A DNA stretch of 36,547 bases from an uncultured Erysipelotrichaceae bacterium (GTDB taxonomy: Bacteria > Bacillota_I > Bacilli_A > Erysipelotrichales > Erysipelotrichaceae): contig OMXA01000040.1 in assembly GCA_900314905.1 (NCBI GenBank), forward strand, positions 1 to 36,547, read 5' to 3'. The translations under genes and the position numbers were made by a program. Positions 1-6,871 of this stretch are shown piece by piece (the first letter of the stretch is position 1; every line of letters starts with the position of its first letter). The notes below the pieces were generated by a model, which saw nothing but the letters and a program-made list of their open reading frames with translations, did not search any database and was not told the origin of the DNA.

Positions 1-405
1 CAGCCTGAACAGCTTCTTCATCTCCGGGTCCAGAGACCCTTGGAAACCAAGCCCGTAAACAGCATCGATGATGGCGTCCGCATGTTTCACTGCCTGCGGA
101 AGATCATGCTGGGAAACTATGCATGCAGGATCGATCTTTCTGTATGCAGCCCGGGCTTCGCGACTTTTCGGATCTCCGCAGACATAGGCAATCTGAACAG
201 AGAAACTCCCTGCAAGCATACGGCATGCAACCGCACCGTCACCGCCGTTATTGCCGTTTCCGGCCAGAATCAGGATATTGGCACCTTTGCTGAGTACCTT
301 ATCAAGTGCACCGGAAACTGCTTTTCCAGCAGCTTCCATCAATCTGCCTGGTGTCTTGCCTGAGCTTTGCTCGATCTTGATCATGCCTTCCTTGTCTTGA
401 ATCAT
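1..405 (-). CDS. nnrE: NAD(P)H-hydrate epimerase (YjeF N-terminal domain), partial
   Basis: Read on the minus strand from an ATG at 403-405, preceded by AAGAGG, and open to the window edge, so only the first 135 codons are present. The translation has the YjeF_N signature AGNGNNGGDGAVACRML near residues 43-59, followed by DAVYGLGFQGSL, the usual second conserved block. The family epimerises damaged R-NAD(P)H hydrate to the S form for repair in the cytoplasm. In many bacteria this domain is fused to the ADP/ATP-dependent dehydratase; whether that is so here cannot be seen. The N-terminus is short and begins almost directly at the domain. It diverges from the gene at 532 across a 126-bp gap. 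Confidence 0.85.
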   Translation of the reverse strand, partial: MIQDKEGMIKIEQSSGKTPGRLMEAAGKAVSGALDKVLSKGANILILAGNGNNGGDGAVACRMLAGSFSVQIAYVCGDPKSREARAAYRKIDPACIVSQHDLPQAVKHADAIIDAVYGLGFQGSLDPEMKKLFRL

Positions 406-485
406 GGAAGCCTCTTTTCTTTTTCTATAGTAGCAGTTTGAATTGCGTCCGCGCAAGATGCTAAGTCACATTCAGAAAACCGTGT

Positions 486-522
486 TATAATGCGGTTGTG
501 AGGGATTATTTCTCATAGGAGG
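486..522 (+). promoter_or_regulatory. -10 box and ribosome binding site of the histone-like gene
   Basis: A perfect TATAAT lies at 486-491, and AGGAGG at 517-522 sits 9 nt before the ATG at 532. No good -35 hexamer is seen at the expected spacing (463-468 reads AAGTCA), so the -35 is weak or unrecognised. Confidence 0.65.
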
Positions 523-531
523 ATAGCTAGT

Positions 532-1020
532 ATGCCAGCAAAGAAAACTGTTAAGGAAACAACTTCCGTCGAAACTGAACCAGCTGTCAAGAAGGAACCG
601 GCAAAGAAGGCTGCTGTGAAAAAGGCTGCGGTGAAGAAGGAAACTGCTGAGAAGAAAGCACCGGCAAAGAAGGCAGCAGCGAAGAAGCCTGCTGTGAAGA
701 AGACGGCAAAGAAAGAAGAGCCGAAACCCGAAGTTGAGAAGAAGAGCTTCCAGACCTATAAAGATGTCATCAACTGGAAGAAGTGGGAAGCTCATAACAT
801 GAACTGGCTTTACATTGAGGTCAACGCAGGGGACCTTATGACTGAGCTGGAAGCTGGAGTCAATAATATTGAAACCTGCTGCAATGCAATTCTGGACTGC
901 ATGCTGGAAGGGGACACCTTCATTGTTCAGGCTGACAAGCCTGATACCAAGCTGACGGTACGCTACTATTGCGATAATCTTGCTGAAGATCGCAGAAAGT
1001 GGTCTGACGTCAACAGATAA
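532..1020 (+). CDS. Histone H1-like Lys/Ala-rich protein with conserved-looking C-terminal domain
   Basis: 162 aa. Residues 1 to about 65 are a low-complexity basic tail of repeated (A/V)KK(A/E/P) units like the bacterial histone H1-like and HU-tail proteins, which bind DNA through disordered basic arms. Residues about 70-162 are a different, balanced-composition domain containing WLYIEVNAGDL and LTVRYYCDNL. I do not recognise this domain, but it has the look of a folded unit (W77, W81 and W88 region, CC and C pairs). There is a strong RBS and promoter, and an intrinsic terminator follows at 1101, so it is probably a well expressed single-gene unit. Nucleoid binding is an inference from the tail only. 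The purine-rich repeat creates long antisense open frames that are artefacts. Confidence 0.85.
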   Translation: MPAKKTVKETTSVETEPAVKKEPAKKAAVKKAAVKKETAEKKAPAKKAAAKKPAVKKTAKKEEPKPEVEKKSFQTYKDVINWKKWEAHNMNWLYIEVNAGDLMTELEAGVNNIETCCNAILDCMLEGDTFIVQADKPDTKLTVRYYCDNLAEDRRKWSDVNR

Positions 1021-1100
1021 TAGGTTCCGGATCCGGATGGTTCAGAGCGATCTCAAAAGGGGGTCTGAACTGTTCCTCATTATTCACGATCATTCATGAT

Positions 1101-1140
1101 ATCCCTGGCAAAGCGGATTCTCTGCCAGGGATTTTATTAT
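1101..1140 (+). terminator. Intrinsic terminator after the histone-like gene
   Basis: ATCCCTGGCA (1101-1110) pairs perfectly with TGCCAGGGAT (1123-1132) around a 12-nt loop and is followed by TTTATTAT. A weaker inverted repeat, GTTCAGA/TCTGAAC (1040-1046 and 1064-1070), and a palindrome TCCGGATCCGGA (1026-1037) lie between it and the stop codon. I see no gene in 1141-1306. Confidence 0.85.
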
Positions 1141-1306
1141 GATCTGTTCTCCTGATGTGGCCATCTTCGTCCAAGGGCTTGTGCGCCCTCAGACTTATGT
1201 CAGGATCGTCAGGCTGCTGTGGTGTGGCACCGGCTGCCTGCATGAATACTGCTGAAAACGGCTCTGGAAAGACGAAGACAGATAATCGGAGAAGGAAGTG
1301 GTTTTC

Positions 1307-1930
1307 TCATTTTCTTGCCAATATCGCGATCCACGGCTTGTTCGGATGATGGTCGATAACAACCTCTGAAAAGCCTGACTTTTTCAGCGCCGCTTCGATC
1401 TGCCCTGGGGTATAACAGGTCATGCCGTCGATGATGCGCTCGAACTTTTTGCCGACGGCATCTCTGCCATCGGATTCATTGCAGATGAAAAAGTATCCTC
1501 CCTGTTTTAAAATCTTCGCCACCTGCGCAAAGCATCTTTCAAGCCCTGGCCAGAAGTAAATTGTCTCAAAGGCGGTGGCAAGGTCAAAATGGTTTTCTTC
1601 GAGCTGCAAGTCTGACACATCGCCCTGCTGCACTTTGCAGCGGCCGCTGCCGATCATCGTTTTGTTGTATTCCGATGTTTTTTCAACTGAAAGCGGTGAG
1701 TAGTCAATTGCCGTCAGCGTGGCGGCCGGATATCGTTTTAGCAGTTCTCTGGCGTTACGACCCGCTCCGCAGCCAAGCTCAACGATTTCCTTTGGTGAGA
1801 TTTCAGACAAGTGCCCCATCCCCCAATCCGCCAGCTTTGCGTGGCCGGAATTCATGGTGCTTAGCATGAATTTGCCCAGCAAGCCGGAAGGCCTGCCTGT
1901 TTGATTGAAAAAGTTCTTCATAAATCCCAT
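1307..1930 (-). CDS. Class I SAM-dependent methyltransferase
   Basis: 207 aa. Motif I is VELGCGAGRNARELL (about residues 51-65), followed by an acidic motif II region TAIDYS and LQLEENHFDLATAFETIYFW as the post-I/motif IV region, as in the UbiE/Methyltransf_11-25 group. The N-terminus (MKNFFNQTGRPSGLLGKFML, then MNSGHAKLADWG) matches a common Firmicutes subfamily of unknown substrate. The start is chosen because AAGGAGG lies 10 nt upstream. Its first codons overlap the end of the SRPBCC gene by 13 nt, so the two are co-transcribed. The pairing suggests a small-molecule modification, but the substrate cannot be told from sequence. Confidence 0.88.
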   Translation of the reverse strand: MGFMKNFFNQTGRPSGLLGKFMLSTMNSGHAKLADWGMGHLSEISPKEIVELGCGAGRNARELLKRYPAATLTAIDYSPLSVEKTSEYNKTMIGSGRCKVQQGDVSDLQLEENHFDLATAFETIYFWPGLERCFAQVAKILKQGGYFFICNESDGRDAVGKKFERIIDGMTCYTPGQIEAALKKSGFSEVVIDHHPNKPWIAILARK

Positions 1931-2412
1931 TGTTCATTATCCTCCTTCAGAGTACGCTGCCATATCTGGTTTTTTCTTGACAATTGCATCCAGCGGATCA
2001 GTCTGTGCACATAAAATCGATTTTTCCATATCCAGACAGCCAGGGTCTTCCAATCGGAATCTATCTCTGCCTGATCTGTACAGGAGCAATGATTGTCATG
2101 AATGGGCTGCAAAATGATTTCATTGTTCCATATCGGCACATGGCTGTTCCGTTCCTGTGTATTTTTTCCTTCATTGAGTCTGAAACGGATCACATGGAAA
2201 TGGGAAGTGCCGAATGGTACGACACCAAAGAGACGAAAGAGGAAGCCATTCTCTGCACCTTTCTTCCATTGGATGGACTGCTCTGTCTGCGAAGGAGTAA
2301 AAGAAACCCAGAGAGAAGCAATCATCTGAAGCATGGAGTGCTTCTGGAGCCTGGCGAATGCTTTCTCTGCAGATTCCGGAAATGCAGAAGTACGGGTACC
2401 TTTTACAGACAT
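1918..2412 (-). CDS. SRPBCC-family ligand-binding protein
   Basis: 164 aa. The layout fits the START/Bet v1-like (SRPBCC) proteins of Firmicutes. It begins with a beta strand and TSAFPESAEKAFARLQK, followed by LWVSFTP, then GFLFRLFGVVPFGTSHFHVIR, a VPIWNNEIILQP strand, an acidic TDQAEIDSDWKTL segment and the closing long helix NRFYVHRLIRWMQL. These proteins form a single hydrophobic pocket and act as lipid or aromatic binders or cyclases. The RBS is poor (GGGG about 9 nt upstream), but the N-terminus begins exactly where the family does. It is the first gene of the pair with the methyltransferase and has a promoter at 2505-2533. A 172-codon frame on the opposite strand is a shadow. Confidence 0.72.
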   Translation of the reverse strand: MSVKGTRTSAFPESAEKAFARLQKHSMLQMIASLWVSFTPSQTEQSIQWKKGAENGFLFRLFGVVPFGTSHFHVIRFRLNEGKNTQERNSHVPIWNNEIILQPIHDNHCSCTDQAEIDSDWKTLAVWIWKNRFYVHRLIRWMQLSRKNQIWQRTLKEDNEQWDL

Positions 2413-2504
2413 TATTGTTTCCCCAGACAGAATAAGCGGCGGATCGGTCTTCCTGCGCTCCGCTCATGCATGATTCATTTGATGAGCGACAATCTGCACT
2501 AAAA

Positions 2505-2533
2505 AGAATATCATAGTTTGTCATAGCTAACAA
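2505..2533 (-). promoter_or_regulatory. Promoter of the SRPBCC-methyltransferase pair
   Basis: On the minus strand TTGTTA (2533-2528), a 17-nt spacer and TATTCT (2510-2505) give a sigma-A-like promoter. The transcript would start near 2498, leaving a leader of about 86 nt that can form a GCTCAT/ATGAGC hairpin (2462-2487). Confidence 0.5.
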
Positions 2534-2575
2534 CGGGTAGGCTTGTGCAATTTCTGCTTCAGCCGTGATTTTCAG

Positions 2576-2765
2576 CTACCGCTGGGATGCACTTTCTCTT
2601 TCCAGAATGAATTCCTGGCAGATAGGAAATTTCTTCAGCAGTTCTTCGCGCATTCGATCATTATGTTTCCCTTTTCTCCATGGATGACGATTTGATCCGC
2701 ATTTTGAATGGTGTTTTGCCAATGGGCAATGACCAGCGTCACCTTATCCTCAAAGAAGGTTGTTC
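2576..2765 (-). pseudogene. Decayed C-terminal tail of an ABC-transporter ATPase
   Basis: Read leftward from about 2765, the frame gives DKVTLVIAHWQNTIQNADQI and then VIHGEKGN. This is the H-loop (switch) region of ABC exporter ATPases, usually written IAHRLSTI..ADKI. That frame stops at a TGA, and the adjacent frame continues naturally as HNDRMREELLKKFPICQEFI to a stop at 2576-2578, as in the G-x-H-x-ELL tail of these exporters. One frameshift therefore separates two collinear homologous pieces. No Walker A, Walker B or transmembrane part is present in the flank, so only the last 60 or so codons survive. Basis: motif reading by eye; the outer limit near 2765 is uncertain. Confidence 0.6.
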
Positions 2766-3315
2766 TGGATGAAACGAAATATGCAGAGCTTGTCTCTGTA
2801 CTGGAAACTGAGGAGACGTCCCTGCGCTGACTTAGCTGGATCAGATCACGAGAAAACGGCTGCGAATCTGTGATGCGTGCAAGTACTTTATAGACAGAAA
2901 GCTTCCTGATCGGAATGTCCTTTCTGCATCATACATGAGTATTTCGAAACGCTTCAGATCGATTGTCTGGTTCCGCAAGCTCTGGTTTCAGAGCTTTTTT
3001 CAGGTTTCCCCTCTTTTCAGCCGGTTTGGGGGGCGCGGAGTCTGTGAAGTTATGCTTCAATCCGGGTACAGACGGAAGAAGGCTGAAAAGCACAAATCCC
3101 TTGTTATGGATTCCTAGCAATGAAATGAATAGATTCTTCTCAGAATCTGGCAGAAAGGGGCCAGTGTCTATGCGGAAGATTGATTCTTTCCGCAGGATTT
3201 CCTGGTTCCTTCAAGCGACAGGTGCTTTGCTCTTCGATCAGAAGCAGGGGAAGGCTTCAGCCAGGCCGTAATCAGCGATTGATCTGGAAACTCTTGAAAT
3301 GGAAAGGAAAAGACT
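2766..3315. other. Gene-poor stretch with possible remnants
   Basis: No intact gene is supported in this 550-bp stretch. On the plus strand about 2855-2935 reads KRLRICDACKYFIDRK in one frame with stops in the others. It resembles the single zinc-knuckle segment of decayed C-x-x-C proteins but is too short to name. The 87-bp repeat copy lies at 2994-3080. Just before the lipoprotein start, the sequence GGAAAGGAAAAGACT (3301-3315) serves as its ribosome binding site. Confidence 0.4.
2994..3080. repeat. 87-bp dispersed repeat, copy 1
   Basis: This segment aligns without gaps to 8224-8310 with about 15 differences by eye. The best-conserved blocks are CCCCTCTTTTCA, GGGGGGCGCGGAGT, TTATGCTTCAATCCGG and TACAGAC. 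In this copy GTCTGT/ACAGAC and TGAAG/CTTCA can pair around the TTATG core, so a folded RNA is possible. Both copies are in the same orientation: upstream of a lipoprotein gene on the plus strand, and upstream of transport-type genes (here a decayed one) on the minus strand. Confidence 0.8.
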
Positions 3316-4812
3316 ATGAACGCAAACTTGAAACGATTGGGATCCTTCATGCTTTCAGCAATGACTGCATTCAGTCTGTCTGCCTGCAGCCCCAGCGGAT
3401 CGGCATCCTCAGCTTCTGCAGCTGCACCAGAGGCATCTGCTCCTGCTGCAAGTACACCATCAGCCACTGAAGAAGTATTTGAGGGAACAGCAGTATCTAC
3501 CACTCTGTTCTCCCTTACCTATCCGGATGGCTGGGCGGTTGACGAGACCATGACCTCAGATAGCAGCAGTTACTGCTATATGGAGCTTGCTCTTATGGGG
3601 GAGGAATCCGCTGCTGCTCAAGTGAATATTTCTGCATCACAGTCAGATGTCAGAAATTATCGTGACCGACTCAGGGGTGCTGGAATAGATGCCTATGATC
3701 TGGTGGAAACAAAGAACCTGGATATGGTCCAGGTCGGCGGAGTAGAATGTGTCGAATATATGTCAGAATCCTGGTATTCCAGTTCTCTCATCTATCTTGG
3801 CCGTGATGAAGCCTCCGGAATAACCGTATCCATTGATATTATCGGAGATCAGGAGGATCCAGGAATTCAGACCATGATCAGATCCCTGAAGTTCACGCTG
3901 AATGATTCCGGCAATGTGGATCCGCCATGGCCGTGGCAGGGAGAACCGTTCTCGACCGATGCTCGCCATACGCTGAATGCGGGAAATTATACAGTGACCG
4001 TGGACTGGATGAAACTGGAAGACCCGCTGGTTGCTTATGATATCTTCTCTGGCAGAGTGGAGATGACCGGCGATACAGTCTGGGTACTTCTGGACAATTC
4101 TCTCTATGAATATCAGTACAGCCAGGATGGTCTGACTTATGTCAGCGAGCAGGCACTCAGCAACGAGGGCGACTACGAGGAACTGTCTTCTGATCGTAAT
4201 GGGAAACTGTATGTTTCGGGATTCATGGAACAGATGCTCATCATGGAACAGGGAGAGGTCACCGGAAGGATTGAAGACGTGGATCAGGCACTCGTCCATC
4301 CAAGCGGAACCTGGGGCATCAGTTCCTTCTTCGGACAGCCGCTGCGGAAAGTCATGATCGATGGAGAAACTGCGCAGATTGAAGACTGGGAACTGAGATC
4401 AGCAGAAGAGACGACCAAAGGGTTCATTTCCGAGAATCATGTTTACATCACAGGAACTTCTGAGGATAAGGAAAATGTTGCTGTCTGGGTTTTTGACACG
4501 GATGGAAATCAGAAGTATGAATTCGGCAATGCAGATATGAATGAAGAGGGATGGATGGGGGCAATCACGGATGTGATTGAAACTCCCAACGGGTACCTCG
4601 TTCTCGATGGCAATATGAGAAACCTGCTGTTCTACGGAACGGATGGGACGCTCTTGGCAACAGTGGACGATGAAGAGCTGTTCGGAACAGCATATCCATG
4701 GATCAGTTCTGCATGCCTGATGCCGGATGGCAGTGTCCTGATTGCTCTGACCGAAGAACGGGCAGATGAATCTGCATATGAGCTGCTGATTTACCGGCTG
4801 AGCGGTTTCTGA
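3316..4812 (+). CDS. Lipoprotein with PsbP/Mog1-like and propeller-like regions
   Basis: 498 aa. The type II signal peptide ends in a lipobox LSAC (C24), followed by a Ser/Ala/Pro-rich linker (residues 25-50). Residues about 55-200 (LTYPDGWAVDE ... VQVGGVECVEYMSESWY ... IRSLKF) look like the DUF1795/PsbP-like fold found in many Firmicutes lipoproteins. Residues about 215-498 are a chain of short beta-repeat segments (GDTVWVLLDNSLYEY, RNGKLYVSGF, ENHVYITGT, PNGYLVLDGNMRNLLFYGTDG, PDGSVLIALTEE), suggesting a beta-propeller or YncE-like sheet. Function is unknown. It is preceded by a good RBS and followed by a fragment-like ORF and a terminator. Confidence 0.85.
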   Translation: MNANLKRLGSFMLSAMTAFSLSACSPSGSASSASAAAPEASAPAASTPSATEEVFEGTAVSTTLFSLTYPDGWAVDETMTSDSSSYCYMELALMGEESAAAQVNISASQSDVRNYRDRLRGAGIDAYDLVETKNLDMVQVGGVECVEYMSESWYSSSLIYLGRDEASGITVSIDIIGDQEDPGIQTMIRSLKFTLNDSGNVDPPWPWQGEPFSTDARHTLNAGNYTVTVDWMKLEDPLVAYDIFSGRVEMTGDTVWVLLDNSLYEYQYSQDGLTYVSEQALSNEGDYEELSSDRNGKLYVSGFMEQMLIMEQGEVTGRIEDVDQALVHPSGTWGISSFFGQPLRKVMIDGETAQIEDWELRSAEETTKGFISENHVYITGTSEDKENVAVWVFDTDGNQKYEFGNADMNEEGWMGAITDVIETPNGYLVLDGNMRNLLFYGTDGTLLATVDDEELFGTAYPWISSACLMPDGSVLIALTEERADESAYELLIYRLSGF

Positions 4813-4901
4813 TTCAGAAACATGAGCCAATCCATCTGGCGAATGATGGACAGCAGGCAAAGCTCTGCTGCAGCTATTCAGACTCCGAACATGGAGACCG
4901 T

Positions 4902-5177
4902 ATGGAGATCGGAGATCCGGATACGATGGAGGGATGCAGGCTGATTCCGCCTGATCGCTGGAAAGAGCTGTCTGATTATTTACGCAGTTATGAACTGCCT
5001 GCCTGGAAAACCTCGCAGCCGGACTTGCTGGATGAGACAAGAAGCTCGATCACGATTACCTGGAGAGAAGGTTCAGAACTGGCAAGGTATTGCCATGATG
5101 GAATCGGTGCCTGGGAGGTTCGCGAGATACTTCAGAAACTTTCAGAAGAGCTCTGTCAGAGTACGAAGTCTGCATAA
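4902..5177 (+). CDS. Small hypothetical protein, possibly the tail of a larger lost gene
   Basis: 91 aa from an ATG with GGAG 5 nt upstream. The frame stays open back into the 3316 gene without a stop, and the upstream codons also read like protein, so an older, longer protein may have lost its front. The visible part (RWKELSDYLRSYELPAWKT ... ITITWREGSELARYC ... EVREILQKLSEEL) resembles the last third of extracellular Firmicutes proteins with the pattern W-[..]-D-x-S-x-[IL]-x-[VI]-x-[WF]-x-[DE]-G. It has no signal peptide of its own. Either a short real gene or a remnant; the evidence does not decide. Confidence 0.45.
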   Translation: MEIGDPDTMEGCRLIPPDRWKELSDYLRSYELPAWKTSQPDLLDETRSSITITWREGSELARYCHDGIGAWEVREILQKLSEELCQSTKSA

Positions 5178-5193
5178 GCATTCGGACAAGATC

Positions 5194-5226
5194 AAAGGTG
5201 CCCGGCTGAATACCAGGTACCTTTTT
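5194..5226 (+). terminator. Intrinsic terminator ending the 3316-5177 unit
   Basis: AAGGTGCCCGG (5195-5205) pairs with CCAGGTACCTT (5213-5223), with one mismatch and one G-U pair and a 7-nt loop, followed by TTTTT. Read leftward the same stem is followed by a weak U-run, so it may also slow transcription arriving from the LuxR gene at 5288. Confidence 0.75.
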
Positions 5227-5287
5227 CGATTGCTTGCCTCAAGGGGAAGGAGAGCTGATCGAGACCAGGAAAGACTCGTTTCCGGTT

Positions 5288-6868
5288 TCATTGCTTTCTG
5301 CGCTGACTTTCTTCCATTGCCTGCTTCTTCGCAACTCTTGCATAAAGAACTGCCTGCTTCCTGGAAGAGACACCTAGCTTGCTGTAGATATTCTTATTAT
5401 GAAAGCGCAGTGTACTCTCCTTGATGCTGAGCTGTTCCAGGATCTCTGCCGTTGACAGATCCTCCATATACAAGCTCAGAATTCTCTTTTCGGCAGGGGT
5501 CAGTTCCGCAAGACCTTTCAGGAAGATCTCGTAGGCATCCGGATCAATCCCAGTTTTCCGGTGGTATGCAAGCCGTGCGGCTTCTGTTTCGGCTTTCTGC
5601 TTTTCCTGTTCCAGACTGGTGAGAGCAGCGGTGTGGTTATTCTGCTGGGTTCTCAGAAATTCGCAGAGCTCATCCAGTTCGCGATAGCTGGTGGTGGCTT
5701 CTTCGCTGACGGTTTCTTTCAGATGGGATATTTCCTTCAGAAGCGGTTTCAGGTAGCTCTTGCTGAAGAAATGACAGGATACCGCGATGAAGAAAATCAG
5801 AAGGGCAATGATCATGGCGGTCTGCGTATAGCTTCTGGCAGCTTCGGAATTGAAGTCTGCTTCCGGAATCATTGCGGTCAGCAGATACTGATGCTCGGTG
5901 CTGTCCAGGAAAATGGTTCTCTGCATGCCGACATAGGAGGTTCTGCCCTCGAAGAGATATAAGCCCTGGCGGAGGCTTTTCGCACGGAAGGTGCCATTGG
6001 GGATCGCATAATTCTTCCCGCAGTCCAGGGCCATATCCAGGTCCAGCGGACTTTTCTCATTGCTGGAAATCGTGCAGATCAGCCTGCGGAATTCGGTTGG
6101 CTGGGGATTGGAAGCACGGAAGAAACGCCGGCTGACTTCGAATCCGCATAAGCCGGAGATCTCATCATTGATCCTGAGCGGGAACGTCAGCAGATATACT
6201 TCTTCATCGGTTCCATACAGGCATAACGGTCCGGAAATCTGGTACGCTTCGTCTGCGGCCGTGCTGGATGGACGAATCAGGCTGCTGTAATCCGGAATCA
6301 AATTCGTCTGGAAATACATTCTCCATTTCCGATGCGGATAGACATTCTGGCTTTTGCCGGCCGAAGAGATGCCGCGGTATAGCAGAAGCTCAGGATCGGA
6401 ACGATCACTCATCCCCTTTGAGATATAGACACCGGGAACTTGTTCGGATGGATGCTGAGGATCATCCAGCAGGATGAAGCCGCCGGAGCAATCCGTCTGC
6501 TGGAGTTTTTCAGAGAGTTCCCGGATCAGCAGAATCTGCAGATCATAGGCATCTCTGCTGGTGCCGCGCAGGTTTTCCAGCTTCAGATTCCGGGTGTTCA
6601 GATAGGACTGAATCAGATAAGAGCTGTCTTCTGAAAGATCGATGCCCATAACGGTCAGATTTTCCCAGTAGGAGGTCATGGAGTTTTCAAAGAAGTCGAG
6701 CTGGAGAGATAGAGTTCCGGCAATTCTCTTCTTCGGATCGCTGAGCTTTCCGAAGAAGAACAGGCAGCTCAGAAGCATTGATAAAACAAGTGCTGCCAGC
6801 ACCATCATGCACAGAAAGAGCTCACGGCGGAGAGACCTCCGGGATTTTCCGATCGAAGAGAAGGACAT
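5288..6868 (-). CDS. Membrane-anchored sensor with LuxR-type HTH
   Basis: 526 aa. A basic N-terminus and first membrane helix (about residues 17-39) are followed by a large extracytoplasmic region (about 40-345). A second helix (about 347-367, IIALLIFFIAVSCHFF) leads to a Glu/Gln-rich coiled linker (about 375-440). The C-terminal LuxR/GerE HTH lies at about 454-515 (LTPAEKRILSLYMEDLSTAEI ... STLRFHNKNIYSKLGV). There is no kinase, HAMP or receiver domain, so it appears to be a one-component transmembrane regulator whose outer domain senses and whose inner end binds DNA. Its ATG lies 3 nt after the stop of the solute-binding lipoprotein gene, which suggests that protein delivers the signal. The outer domain looks CACHE-like in size, but I cannot assign it. 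Confidence 0.85.
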   Translation of the reverse strand: MSFSSIGKSRRSLRRELFLCMMVLAALVLSMLLSCLFFFGKLSDPKKRIAGTLSLQLDFFENSMTSYWENLTVMGIDLSEDSSYLIQSYLNTRNLKLENLRGTSRDAYDLQILLIRELSEKLQQTDCSGGFILLDDPQHPSEQVPGVYISKGMSDRSDPELLLYRGISSAGKSQNVYPHRKWRMYFQTNLIPDYSSLIRPSSTAADEAYQISGPLCLYGTDEEVYLLTFPLRINDEISGLCGFEVSRRFFRASNPQPTEFRRLICTISSNEKSPLDLDMALDCGKNYAIPNGTFRAKSLRQGLYLFEGRTSYVGMQRTIFLDSTEHQYLLTAMIPEADFNSEAARSYTQTAMIIALLIFFIAVSCHFFSKSYLKPLLKEISHLKETVSEEATTSYRELDELCEFLRTQQNNHTAALTSLEQEKQKAETEAARLAYHRKTGIDPDAYEIFLKGLAELTPAEKRILSLYMEDLSTAEILEQLSIKESTLRFHNKNIYSKLGVSSRKQAVLYARVAKKQAMEESQRRKQ

Positions 6869-6871
6869 AGG

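Noticed and set aside
1984-2502. 172-codon frame on the plus strand
   Set aside because: It is antisense to the SRPBCC gene, whose family pattern and coupling to the methyltransferase are convincing; the plus frame has no recognisable pattern.
2929-3120. 63-codon minus frame covering the repeat
   Set aside because: It resembles the N-terminal extension in front of the solute-binding gene only because both are translations of the 87-bp repeat.
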